A stretch of 64,000 nucleotides of DNA from Hydrangea macrophylla (taxonomy: Eukaryota; Streptophyta; Magnoliopsida; Cornales; Hydrangeaceae). Under the pieces are notes generated by a model, which saw only the letters and a program-made list of their open reading frames with translations, was not told the origin of the DNA and searched no databases. The position numbers were made by a program, and so were the translations under genes. Positions within the stretch are counted from its first letter, which is position 1. Each line of letters starts with the position of its first letter. Positions 21,662 through 31,832 of the stretch are shown here, piece by piece. The DNA is taken from NCBI GenBank assembly GCA_033977485.1, contig CM066993.1, positions 32,838,501 through 32,902,500 on the forward strand. Reading direction: 5' to 3'.

Positions 21662-23728
21662 TCACACATCTGAGGGCTCCTCCTCTGACTCTGTCCCGCT
21701 CCCGCCGCCCCTGCCTCTACCTTCGCCGCTGCCTCCGCCGCTGCCTCCACCGCTACCGCCACCTCGGCCCACGCCTCGTCCGGTACCGCCGTCTCTAGGG
21801 ACGTCACTGATAGGAATGCCAAACTGCTGGAGCCGCTGCTGAAGCGGCCCCACCTGCTGGGACAGGACTCTGATCTCCTCCACCTGAAATGAGAGAAGAT
21901 GAATCCGGAAAGTGTTGAAAGGACAAATGAAATACTGAGAATAAAAGGATAAAGACCATACTTGGGCCCTCAGCTGAGCCGCGACAGTCGCCCGAGCTCC
22001 CTCGGCCTCAAAAAAAAGAGCCAAGGATAAAGATTAGTAAAAGGAGAATGATCAAAGTCAAAGTGAAAAGCGAGGATAAGTTTCTTACCATCCACTCTCG
22101 TCCAAGGACCCACTGCCGCACACTGTGGGCGTACGCCAAGCCCTCCTCCGCATAAGCACGAGGGACGATGTCATAATGAAGAGGAATAGTGGGGACCCCC
22201 TGGGAGAATCGGGGAATTGTCGTCAAAAATGGCTCACCGAAAGAGACAGTAGACATGGTCCAATCCCACTCGGGTAAGGCCGGAGGACGAGTAGCGGCAG
22301 GGATGGGCTACAAACAAGATATAAGCATAAATAAAGATTAAAAGGAAACTCATGAAAGATTGTAGGAATCTTGTACTCACCCGAGTCACTTCCATCAGAG
22401 GGAAGTTCGGCATCAGCTTAGCAGCACGGAAAGTTGCGTATCCTGTGGGAGGCTCCAAGAAGCTATGAATACCCGAGCAAGTCACAGCAGCCGTGAGCTC
22501 GCCACCCTGAAGTGTATCTATGGCTCTAATAGAAACTGGAGGAAGGTGTGGCATAAAAAATCCTAGAGCCGCCAGTGACTGCCTAGTCACCCTCTCTCCC
22601 AAATACCACGCTTGGGCATCCGGCCCATCCAAAAGCCGCCTCATCGGATCCCATCTGCCCGATGCCTGAATCCTCGCAGAAGCCTCGGGAAGCACCGTGA
22701 GCCATGGTTGCCAGCGAACATGCTGCTCCCTCAGGTTCATCAGGAAGTTCCTGAACGAAATAAAATCATGTGCCCCAGTCTTCCGCCCGACCCTGTCCTT
22801 CGCCCAATTCAGCCCCTGGGGCATGATGAGGGCGTTGGCATCACGTGTCTCGGTGGACATCATGCGAAAGTACTCGTGGGACCAAATCTGCAATGAATAA
22901 AAAAAGAAAGAGGTCGTAAGTCTCACAGTTTAAATAAAGCATAATAAATATTGAAATGGAAATAAAAAGAAAGGACGTACCTCCCACGCCCTCCAAATAT
23001 CGCCAGTAGAAGCCGGCCTGTCCTGGGAAATCTCTCCCATGTGCTTGTACAGGATGGCTAATCCTGCACCAGCCCAGTCGTACTCATGTATCTGGTCCAT
23101 GCGCTCCAAAGAGGATATCATGGTGATGGAGAACCGACCCTTGGTGCTCAACAGGGAGTACCCCAGCATATACATCATGAAGCCTTGAGCCATCTGGTCA
23201 TCGGTAAAGTCCGGTTTGCCCCGGAATGTGTCCATGAACCACTTGGCCGTGACCAAGGGTTCCTCCGAAATCGGTCCAATCAACGTCTCTACCTGGTCCC
23301 ACTCTCTGGTCGCATCCAAGTACCGCAAGGGCTCTCCCCCGAATAGAATCCCTGTAATCATGCTAAAGTCCAGGGGAGTCATCGTCATCTTCAAAAAATC
23401 AAAGTTGAAGGTATTGGTGGTATCCCACCACCTCTTCTCCAGCGCATGAATCTGTCGTAGGTTGTTGGAGCTCTTCGTCAAGAGTTTGATGAAGTCCCCA
23501 AATCCCGCCGCATCGACGAAGCCCCGTACTGGCCCGCTCAGCTCTGTATACCACTCGTACCCGTGAGAGAGGCTGCCATGCCCCTTTAGCACCTTGGGCT
23601 GCAGCTGCAAGAAAGAACCACAAGTTTTAGTGTTAGTAATTGGATAAAAGAGAACAATAAAAATATATATATATAAATAATAAGCAGGTGAGAATAAGGA
23701 GATAGAGGAAAAGCGACATAAGAATGAA

Positions 23729-23769
<41 letters not shown>

Positions 23770-24626
23770 AAGGGAAAGTCCAAAAATATTCATAAAAAGA
23801 TTCACAAGCATGGCACTCATTCATATAAAGCTTAGAGATCGTTCATAGAATAATAAAAGAAGTGAGAATGTTCAAAAGCACTGGAGAGATTTCAAGAAAG
23901 AGAAAAAGAGAGAGAGGAGTTTGTTCATATTTTCAAAATATATATGTATATAAACTTGTGAAAGTTCAAAAGAAATTTAGGTTCGAAAGAAGTATAGTTT
24001 TAAAGAGAAGTATATGATCACAAGTATTCAGAATCAATTTGGAATAATAAAAAGGCATTTGGAACGCTCGAGACAATTCACAAGTATAATAAACACGGGG
24101 GAATGTTCAGGATTTCAATTAAGACGCATCACATTCGTAAATCTTGAGAAAAGTGGGAAGGAAAATTCGCAAGCATTAGGTTCGTTATTCACAAGAGGTG
24201 TTTGAAATTTTGGTTAAACACGAACGGCATTCAAAAGTCCTTGAGAAAAGTCAAAAGAAAAATGAGAGAATTGATACAGGTGGAATGCCCGAAAGTTCAA
24301 CAAGCATGAGGAAGAATAATAAATTATGATTCGTCGGGCATAACATTCATAAAGTTCATGGGAAGTAAGATAGAAATCTTGAATAAAGTACGCTACAAGC
24401 ATGGCATTTGCATTTGAAATGAGAGATTCAAAGTTATGATTCATTATACAATCCATTTATAAAGTTCTAAAAGAAGAAAATGAAAAAGAAAAGGGGGAGC
24501 GTTTACCTCGCGCTTGAACGCGCGGGCAGATAAGTGCTCATCGGGGTCCCAGAGCAAGAGTGTGGCATCGGGATGATGAGTGGCCGTATACTTGGCCTTC
24601 TTTTTTCTCCCCGAACCGCTAGCCAT
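21662..24626 (-). CDS. T1 antisense gene B: intact six-exon plant mobile domain (PMD) protein
   Basis: Coding exons on the minus strand: 24626-24507, 23604-22981, 22887-22381, 22307-22089, 22006-21962, 21883-21662; every intron is GT-AG and every exon is in phase 0, giving 578 codons without a stop. A leader intron (24730-24630) precedes the ATG. Exon 2 holds the PMD core: K-G-H-G-S-L, A-L-E-K-R-W-W-D-T-T-N-T-F, E/K-M-T-M-T-P-L-D-F, F-T-D-D-Q-M-A, Y-D-W-A-G-A-G-L-A-I-L-Y. Exon 6 starts with a short Gln/Leu helix and ends in a Gly/Arg/Ser-rich tail. PMD proteins (MAIN/MAIL relatives) are nuclear and occur in host genes and in transposons; the role here is unknown. T2 has the same exon pattern. 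It sits on the strand opposite to pol. Confidence 0.82.
23734..23765. repeat. GA microsatellite in intron 1 of the T1 PMD gene
   Basis: About 16 GA units within the 902-base first coding intron. On the coding strand this is a CT tract and could affect splicing or simply be neutral. Confidence 0.85.
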
Positions 24627-24868
24627 AACCTGTCAAAGAGAAAGGGAGATCCGCATGTTAAATTCATGAAAAATTCAGAAAAATAATGAAATAAAAGCGA
24701 TTAATTGAGTTCTGATCGTGAGAAACTAACCTGATAGCCTTGGTAGATCGATGTAAGCAAGAAAAAGAAAAAGAAAATTTTTTCTCTAGAGGAATCCGCG
24801 GGAAAAGAAATGAAAGAATGAAATGAAATGAATTAAAATCGCCGGATTTTAGCCACTACTGCTCAAAC

Positions 24869-24975
24869 GCGGCACTCGATTTTCGTGCGCGACAGCTGGT
24901 GAACTGCAGCGCGGCACTCACTGACTGCCGCAACGGCACCCTGTGAGTGCCGCACGGCAGTCACGGACTGCCGCA
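24869..24975. repeat. GTGCCG palindrome array upstream of the T1 PMD gene
   Basis: It contains gcggcactcactgactgccg, gtgagtgccgcacggcagt and related copies. It lies about 140 bases upstream of the leader intron donor (24731), so it sits at the probable promoter of the antisense gene. No clear TATA box is visible between. Confidence 0.8.
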
Positions 24976-25139
24976 AAAAGCCGCGTGTGTCGCGGTTAAG
25001 TCAGTTCAAAGACCCTTCATTTTCCCCCCAATAATTCAAATCAGGTTCCGAAAATTGAACTTGGGCCCCCTAAAATTTGCCCTCACTGCACTTTCGGTCC
25101 CCGGGGTCATTTTTAGGTTTAAATTGGCTACAAATTTCA

Positions 25140-25425
25140 AAATTTTAGAATAAATTTGAGCCCGCGGGCTCCAAATTTTGAAAATTAGGATAAATTCGAG
25201 CCTGTGGGCTCGAAATTTCAAAAGTTGAAATAAGATTTGTGCCCGTGGGCCCCAAATTTCAAAAAGTTGAAATAAAATTTGTGCCCGTGGGCCCCAATTT
25301 TTGAAAATTAAGGTAAATTTGAACCTATGGGCTTTGGATTTTGAAAATAAAAAATTTAAGCCCGCGGGCTCTAAATTTCGAAAAAAAAATTAGAATAGAT
25401 TTGAGTCTGTGGGCTCTGAAGTTTT
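25140..25425. repeat. T1 tandem repeat, about 41 bp x 7
   Basis: Units contain 'taaatttgagcccgcgggct' variants; several units carry a GCCCGCGGGC-like palindrome core. It lies between the PMD gene promoter and the 3' LTR, the region known to be hypervariable in Tat/Ogre elements. Confidence 0.8.
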
Positions 25426-25429
25426 GATC

Positions 25430-26040
25430 ACCTCGTTCTGGGAATATAACATATTTATATTCTCGATCCTCGTAACAAATTTACGTCGATCCTTTGTCTT
25501 GAGAATGTAACGGATTTACATTCTCGGTTCTCGCAACGAATTTACGTTAACCCCCATTCTGAGAATATAGCAAAAATTTATATCCTCGATCCGCATAACA
25601 AATTTACGCCGATCCTTTTTCTTGAGAATGTAACAGATTTACATTCTTGGTTCTTGCAACCAATTCGCATTAACCCTTGTTCTGAGAATATAACAAATTT
25701 ATATCCTCGATCTTCGTAACAAATTTACGTCGATCCTTTGTCTTAAGATTGTAACGAATTTACATTCTCGGTTCTCGCAACCAATTTGAATTAACCCCCG
25801 TTCTGAGAATATAACAAATTTATATCCTCGATCCTCATAACAAATTTACGTCGATCCTTTGTCTTGAGAATGTAACAGATTTACATTCTCGATTCTCACA
25901 ACGAATTAGCGTTAACTCCCATTATGAGAACATAACAAATTTATATTCTCGATCCTCGTAATAAATTTACGTCGATCCTTTGATTTGAGAATGTAACGGA
26001 TTTACATTCTTGGTTCTTGCAATGAATTTGCGTAAACCCC
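25430..26040. repeat. T1 tandem repeat, about 122 bp x 5
   Basis: Units start near 25434, 25556, 25679, 25800 and 25921 with 'gttctgagaatataac' and carry 'gatcctcgtaacaaatttac' and 'gagaatgtaacggatttaca'. Each unit is itself two diverged halves, so the ancestral unit was perhaps about 60 bp. A possible seed for satellite DNA. Confidence 0.85.
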
Positions 26041-26483
26041 AAAATTGAATCAAAAGCATCTTCATGACCCCATAACAGATGTTGCATCAGTCAAGAATCA
26101 GGTAATCTTCTCTGACTAACGCGTCACGTAATATGCGTCATATGTAGAGAAGACATGATAAGCATGACGCTTGCACAACCAGGTCTATTCAGGAATCACC
26201 ATTACATGGCATGCACATCACGATAGGATAGGTGCATCCATCCGTGTGACTACTTGCGTTTGTGTGTGTTTGACCCCGTGCCCGAACTACGCTTTGGTCT
26301 GATTCCTTATCGGATACGTAGGCAGCTCATCATGGAGCACGACCAATTAGAATTTCTCTACTCACTCGCTTCTCTTTATAGCGCATTTTGTTTTTCCCTT
26401 TAATCCGACAGTTTGGTCAAAGGCCTGTCTTTACACAGGCTTCGACGTTCGCTTGCGGTTCGCGTTGCCCCACAAGCTCCGTC
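26041..26483 (+). other. T1 region before PPT with conserved module B
   Basis: 26213-26340 holds 'gcacatcacgataggatagg' and 'cgaactacgctttggtctga' followed by 'cggatacgtaggcagctc'. T2 (40783-40912) has the same order, and T3 has it inverted (45075-45235). Then 26410-26483 has 'gtttggtcaaaggcctgtct' next to the PPT, also shared with T2. Confidence 0.75.
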
Positions 26484-26497
26484 GAAGAGGGGCAAAC
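26484..26497 (+). other. T1 polypurine tract
   Basis: gaagaggggcaaac immediately before the LTR start TGTAGACACC. The same 14-mer precedes the T2 LTR (41050-41063), and a near copy precedes the inverted T3 LTR. It is the expected plus-strand DNA primer site. Confidence 0.85.
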
Positions 26498-26774
26498 TGT
26501 AGACACCCCGATTTTGACCAAACATCGACTTAAGGAGAGTGTCACCTCCATATCCGATGATGACAAGGATTCGAAGTGTTCCAAGCTCTTCAGAAAGTTC
26601 TCCAAGCGCGGTAAAATTTTCACAAGAAAAGAAATACTGGGTATTCAGGAGAATTCAGGAGTGAAAACATCACATTTGGCAAAGATCCCCAAAAATAAGT
26701 TTTTTTTAAGATAAAAAAGAAAAGAAAAGACCTAAAAAGGGGAATTTCAACAGAAACCGACACCCGGTACTTTT

Positions 26775-27055
26775 TGCGGCACTCAATGAGTGCCGTACGG
26801 CAATCACAGAATGCCAGGCCGGCACTTACTGAGTGCTGCTGACAATTTGTGACTGTTGTTTGCTTTTAAAATCCGTATTTTGTGATACAATACGTATATA
26901 TATGCGGATAAAAACAAAAAACTGATAAAGTAAGGTTGACAAAAATGCGGCAATCAATCATTTGACGCAGCACTTACTGAGAGCCGCGCGGCAGTCATGG
27001 AATGCCGTCACGACTTTCACGGAGTGCCGTAGTGGCATCCACTGACTGTCGTAAA
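26775..27055. repeat. GTGCCG palindrome arrays in T1 LTR
   Basis: Two clusters (26775-26860, 26945-27055) with ggcactcaatgagtgccg, ggcacttactgagtgctg and gcggcagtcatggaatgccg type copies, separated by AT-rich sequence. They lie upstream of the LTR TATA box. Confidence 0.8.
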
Positions 27056-27179
27056 GGATTTTTTACTGTCGCCTTCTGCAGCAGTCTGTCTATTTTCAGG
27101 AAGTACGTATTGTACCACCAAATGAGACATTTACACCTGTCTTTTACTCTGAATTCACTAAGAATACTTGGTAATTTTG

Positions 27180-27190
27180 TCTATAAAAGA
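27180..27190 (+). promoter_or_regulatory. TATA box of T1 LTR
   Basis: ctataaaagag is a near-consensus plant TATA box about 125 bases after the end of the palindrome array. The following 'ggaacacacaagaagtagct' region is a likely transcript start zone. Confidence 0.65.
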
Positions 27191-29477
27191 GAGAGGATCT
27201 TCCTTGGGAACACACAAGAAGTAGCTAACACTATACTAACACATATTTGAGAGAAAAAAGAGAGAGTTTTAAAAAAAAACTAGAGAGAAGAGCTTGGAAG
27301 ATCTTCAAAGGAGAGAAGCTTTGAGGATAGTTTGGAGGTGATCCTCTAACCACAAGTTGTTTTTCTTCATTCTTTTGAACTTCTAATCTTAAAACTACTT
27401 GGTCTTTTGATTAATTTTTTTTAGAAGTTTTATTAGGGAACTTGCAAGCTTTAATTCCCTTTTTTCTTTTAGTTCCTTCTTTTCTTCCTCTTTGTTTATA
27501 CTTCTCTCTTGAGATTCTTGGAAGTCTTCCATACTTCACTTGAATCTCATGAGTTGGATCCCTTGATTCCATGTGAGCTTGTGCTCCTCCATGAGAGTCA
27601 AGGTTGATAATCCATTATGTAAGAGCAAGTAAATGAACCTAAACTTCCACCATGGTTTGGAATTCTTTAACTTAAGGTTTCATGGAATCCCCTTCCACAT
27701 TCCTTGAAAACCTATGAGTATTAGCTATATTTGTTTAAGGCTCATGAATGTTAGTCACATCTTCATCTCCAATGACCATCAACTGGTAGGAGAAAGTAGT
27801 TTGAGTCTAAGACCATCTCCATAGTTTAGATTCATTATCTTGAGATTTCATGAAGTCTATTCATACGTCATTCGAAATCTACAAATATAAAGGTCTTTAG
27901 CCTCCAATGAACATCAAATGGTAGGAGAAAATGGTCTAGTTTAAGTCCAACTTCATGGTTTAATAGTTGGGGTTAACAAATAAAAGTTGAACTTGACAAT
28001 AAAACGGTGGGTTCATAAACCGATTTTGATCAAAGATTTTTAGTTCGAAATCAGACCGTTGAAACTGAATGAAACCAACGGGAAAGTGTCAATACCACAA
28101 TGTTTTACCACTGTAATTTTTTGTTTTAAGGAGATTTCATGTTTAAAGTGGATTGGTCATGAATTTTGTGAAGTCACTACAATCTGTCCAGAGTTTCAGA
28201 ACAGTAACACTCTTTTGAAATAAGTAAATCAGAACCTTAATAAAGTGTTTGTGACCCAAGATCATTTTTTATAAGTAGATTAATGTGTTAGGAAGTCACC
28301 CTAAAAAGAATAAAGCATTTTGATTTCATTTTTGGGTTAAAAGCATTTTGATTTCTTTTTTGTAAAATGCTGAGTGATGTCTGTTTTTGTCCAATTCCCG
28401 AAAATCCAACCGTTGAAACTTTGATTTCTTTTTTGGGTTAAAAACTAGACACACAGAGGCATCTTGTGTCCAAAATTCATCAAGATCAAACCACGGGAAC
28501 CATGCTTTTTATTTCTTTAAAGTTATGATCTGCTCTCAGCAATTTCTAGAATTCTGCAATAGTTTTCATCAATCTCATGAATAATGGCTTAGATGAAATT
28601 TTCATGAGTCAAGGTTCAAACCATGTTTCAATAATGATTAGTTAAGCTTGAATTCAAAGTCTAAATGATCTAAATCATTGAATATTTCATAATTTATTCT
28701 TGTTCATGAACATATTCATCCGTATGGCTTGACACTTATAATTAGGACTTAGATGCCTTAGATTTAATTACATTTGATAGATTCAAGCTAGAAATTCAGG
28801 ATTGCTATTTCTAACTTCGTATCTTGTATAGCATGTGGACTAACCCTTTGTTTTGCAGCGCTGTTAAGGTATGATTTCTTGAACTCCTCTTAGTTTATTT
28901 TAATTTCTTGATTTTATCAATTTTCTTGACCTTTATGTGCGACACATTAGGATTAAGATTTTGCCTTACATGTATATATGTAAATTAGAGACTCTTTTCC
29001 TAGGTTTTATTTAATCGCATGCATCGCACGTTTAATATTCGCGGCTGGATCCCAGGTAAGTTCTCTTGTTCTTTATTACATATCATATTGCTTGCTACTT
29101 GAATTACGTAGCTTTTGAATGATATTTTGTAAATTGATAATTTTACACCATTTTGACATGTTTGTGTAATGTATACGTATGTCTATGTATTAGTTGAGGG
29201 CATACTTAGATTAGTAATTCAATTAAAATGATGTTAAGTAGAGGCCTATCGCGAAATAGGATGAGAAGGGGTGTTTTAGTCCGTTGGCCTCCTTCCCTTC
29301 TCATTCCATAATCCCTGGACCTAGTTAATCATTTGTTTCGCAAAAGATCAGTTGCTTTAAAATGGTTTCTTAATTTTCCTTTTAAAAATTAAGTGGCGAC
29401 TCATTTGTTTAGAATTTGAAATTTAAAAGAACTTTAAAGCAAAAGCTGTGGGTAGAAAGAAAATTGCGATATCCACA

Positions 29478-29743
29478 GCAGTAAGAGTCAAGCAAGATTT
29501 GTCAGAAGTTTTTAGAGTCTTATTTTTTCCTTTTTTGTTTGTCTAGAACCAGTAAGAATCGAGCATGAGTATAAACAGAATTCAAAATTGGCACACAGGC
29601 CGCCATGCACGAATACCATCAAGTCGCATAAGTAAATCTGCTAAAAAGGAAAAAGTTTAGAGTTCTTGTCCTCACAGGGACATAATATAAAAGGAAAGAG
29701 AGGCCAGCTATCCTCATTGGAGACGAGGATTTCTTCTGGGTGC
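29478..29743. other. T2 3' flank of the antisense PMD gene
   Basis: Short sequence between the T1 LTR end and the T2 PMD stop codon; presumably 3' untranslated region and polyadenylation site of that gene. Nothing else seen. Confidence 0.5.
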
Positions 29744-30350
29744 CTACGGAGCTGTCTGACTTCCCCCAGCTCCACTGTCTCCGCCATCTCCACCATCTCC
29801 ACCGTCTCCGCCATATCCACCATCACCTCCGTCACCACCTTGGTCGCTGCCACAAGCACCTCCTTGATATCCACCGCCTTGACCCAGTTGAAACTCTTGG
29901 ATTTGCCTCCTTAAGGCAGCAATCTCGGCCTCCTGAAACAAAACAAAATAAAGAATAAGTGAAATAAACGGAGCAAAGAAAAGAAAGAAGAAAGAAAAAG
30001 GAAAGGAAGGAAAGAGATAAGAATAAGATGAAAGTGAATAAAAATAGCGATACCATAGCTCTGGCCTGAAGATCAGCAGTTGCCCTTGCTCCATCAGCCT
30101 GGAAGGAGTTTGAACACAGTCGTCAGTATAAGGATAAAAATTGGAATTGTAAAGAAAAAAAAAAAAAAAAGAGAGAAAGCAATAAAAGTTTGTTTCCAGA
30201 AAGAGATTTACCCTCCATTCGCGTCCATGAATCCAATGTTGGACAGTATGTGCATACGATAGACCTTCCTCTGCATAATCTCTGGGGACTGTATCGTATT
30301 GCAGAGGGATGGATGGAACATTCTGGGTATAAGGGTCCAGCTGATACATG

Positions 30351-30355
30351 GTCTC
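30351..30355. repeat. Target site duplication of the non-autonomous element, left copy
   Basis: gtctc, identical to 35510-35514 after the other LTR. Counting it once restores the 219-base exon length seen in T1. Confidence 0.95.
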
Positions 30356-31832
30356 TGATGTTGTCAGTATCAAGATATAAAAGTATACTTTACTTTTCTA
30401 AAGATTTGCAGTGTGTAAGTAAAGGTCGAACCCACAGAGATTCAAATACTACAGTGCTTCAATTTTAAAAGCTGAATCTGATTAATTAAGAAAAACAGAT
30501 TTTGATTTGATTTTAATTAAACTAAGAACAATAAAAGTAAATCTAAATTATGAAAGCAATTAAAATTTATTTTTATAAATATATTTAGGGAACCTAGGAT
30601 TGAAAATCCACCACTAGCTTCATAATAAGGGTATTTATGAATTACTTTAGCTTATTAAGTTGGATGATAATGGGGAATTGTAGCTACAGGCCCAATTCCT
30701 CCGTCAAGAAAATAACTATGGTTCAAGCACCAACATAATCCATCTTCGGTTAGCACGAATTATCCCACAATAAACTAGGGTTGTGGTATAATCCGTCTAA
30801 TCTAGGCATGGACTATTCGGATACTTGATAGCACAATTCAATTAAGAACCATTACATGTAAATAATTTATATAAGCACAGCAAAAATAGATCATTGAGCA
30901 CATCACAGTCAAAATAGATCTAAGACAAGAATAAACTTTGAAAGTAATAATTTTAATCAATAGAAGCACGATTTATTTATGAAAATCCTCGGAACATGTA
31001 ACTATCATCCATACATAATAAAACTAAAATAAAAATATAAAATACATCCTATTACTTAGCTAGGGTTTCATTTAAACCCTAGATCATGAGTTTAGTTGGC
31101 CATAGAATTGATGAACGGCAAGAGGTTGATGGAGGAGGCCATGGGAATCCTTGGTCTTCTTCTTCTTCTCCTTGCTTTCCTCTCTTCAATGGCTGAAATT
31201 TTTGTTGTATATGGCTGTATCTAATGTTGTGTAATGATGTGTAACCACAAAATTGATTTAAAATAGGATTTATATAGAGTTTGGAAGGATTTAGGAAGCT
31301 TTCCTAAGCCAAATCAGACTAAAACAGCTGTATTTACGTTTCTGGACGTCATATGCACAAACCACCTTCGTTACGCACTTTAATTTAATAAAATACACAT
31401 TTTTGGTTTTTTCACAAGTCGCTCGCGCAGCCCGTTCGCGCGAGGTCCTTTTCGCTATGCTGCGCGACTTTCGTAGAATTGCGATAACATTTTGTTCGGA
31501 ACTCGGATTGACTCACCGTTTGATGCCACACGTCCATAACTCGAAGATCTACATTTTGATATCTCTGGAGAAAGTTCTCAAATCTGAAGTATTCCTTGTC
31601 AAAAATACAATTTTTTAAGGCTGCTACTACATTCAGCTTTCATCGGAATCACCGTTTGAGCCCAGAATGACTTCCAAAGCCACTAATCATTGGATTTTTG
31701 TGCATTTTCAAGTTAAAGCTCCAAAACCTACAAAATTTAGAATACTTATTAAAAAATAACTAATAACTACATGAAATGGGCTAACAAAGCGTATTTTTAG
31801 GACTATAAACGGCAACTATTCGTCGCCGATCA
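30356..31832 (-). repeat. 3' LTR of the non-autonomous element (minus orientation)
   Basis: 1477 bp, ending TGATCGGCG on the minus-strand 5' side. It differs from the other LTR by an extra 'agcccgttcgcgc' near 31425-31437 and scattered changes. Short open frames inside are not conserved as coding. Confidence 0.9.

Larger units (their letters stand above)
1..29477 (+). mobile_element. T1: Tat-lineage Ty3/gypsy LTR retrotransposon, 5' truncated by window, split by Athila insertion
   Basis: Visible order on the plus strand: protease, G-patch linker, RT, RNase H, second archaeal-type RNase H, integrase (to 19246), then two minus-strand genes, tandem repeats, PPT (26484-26497) and a 3' LTR (26498-29477). 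The dual RNase H and extra antisense genes downstream of integrase are known marks of the Tat lineage (Ogre, Grande, RIRE2 relatives). The 5' LTR, primer site and gag lie left of the window. Bases 107-14731 are a later Athila insertion. T1 most likely inserted into T2, since T2 sequence continues directly after its LTR end; the expected target duplication is gcagt (29478-29482). Pol is dead (10 stop codons, 2 frameshifts). Confidence 0.88.
26498..29477 (+). repeat. T1 3' LTR
   Basis: Starts TGTAGACACCCCGATTTTGA, ends GATATCCACA, 2980 bp. It has palindrome arrays at 26775-26860 and 26945-27055, then TATA at 27181, then a long AT-rich leader. Near its end 'aattaagtggcgactc' recurs at the same place in the T2 and solo LTRs. 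It contains no credible ORF. Related to T2 LTR over its length. Confidence 0.85.

Noticed and set aside
28380..29477. 'aagtggcgactc' near LTR ends as a primer binding site
   Set aside because: It lies inside the LTR (before ATATCCACA) in all copies, so it cannot be the site next to the LTR; I treat it as a conserved LTR word.
29666..29958. Plus-strand Ser/His-rich ORFs
   Set aside because: They are shadows of the Gly/Asp-rich last exon of the minus-strand PMD gene.
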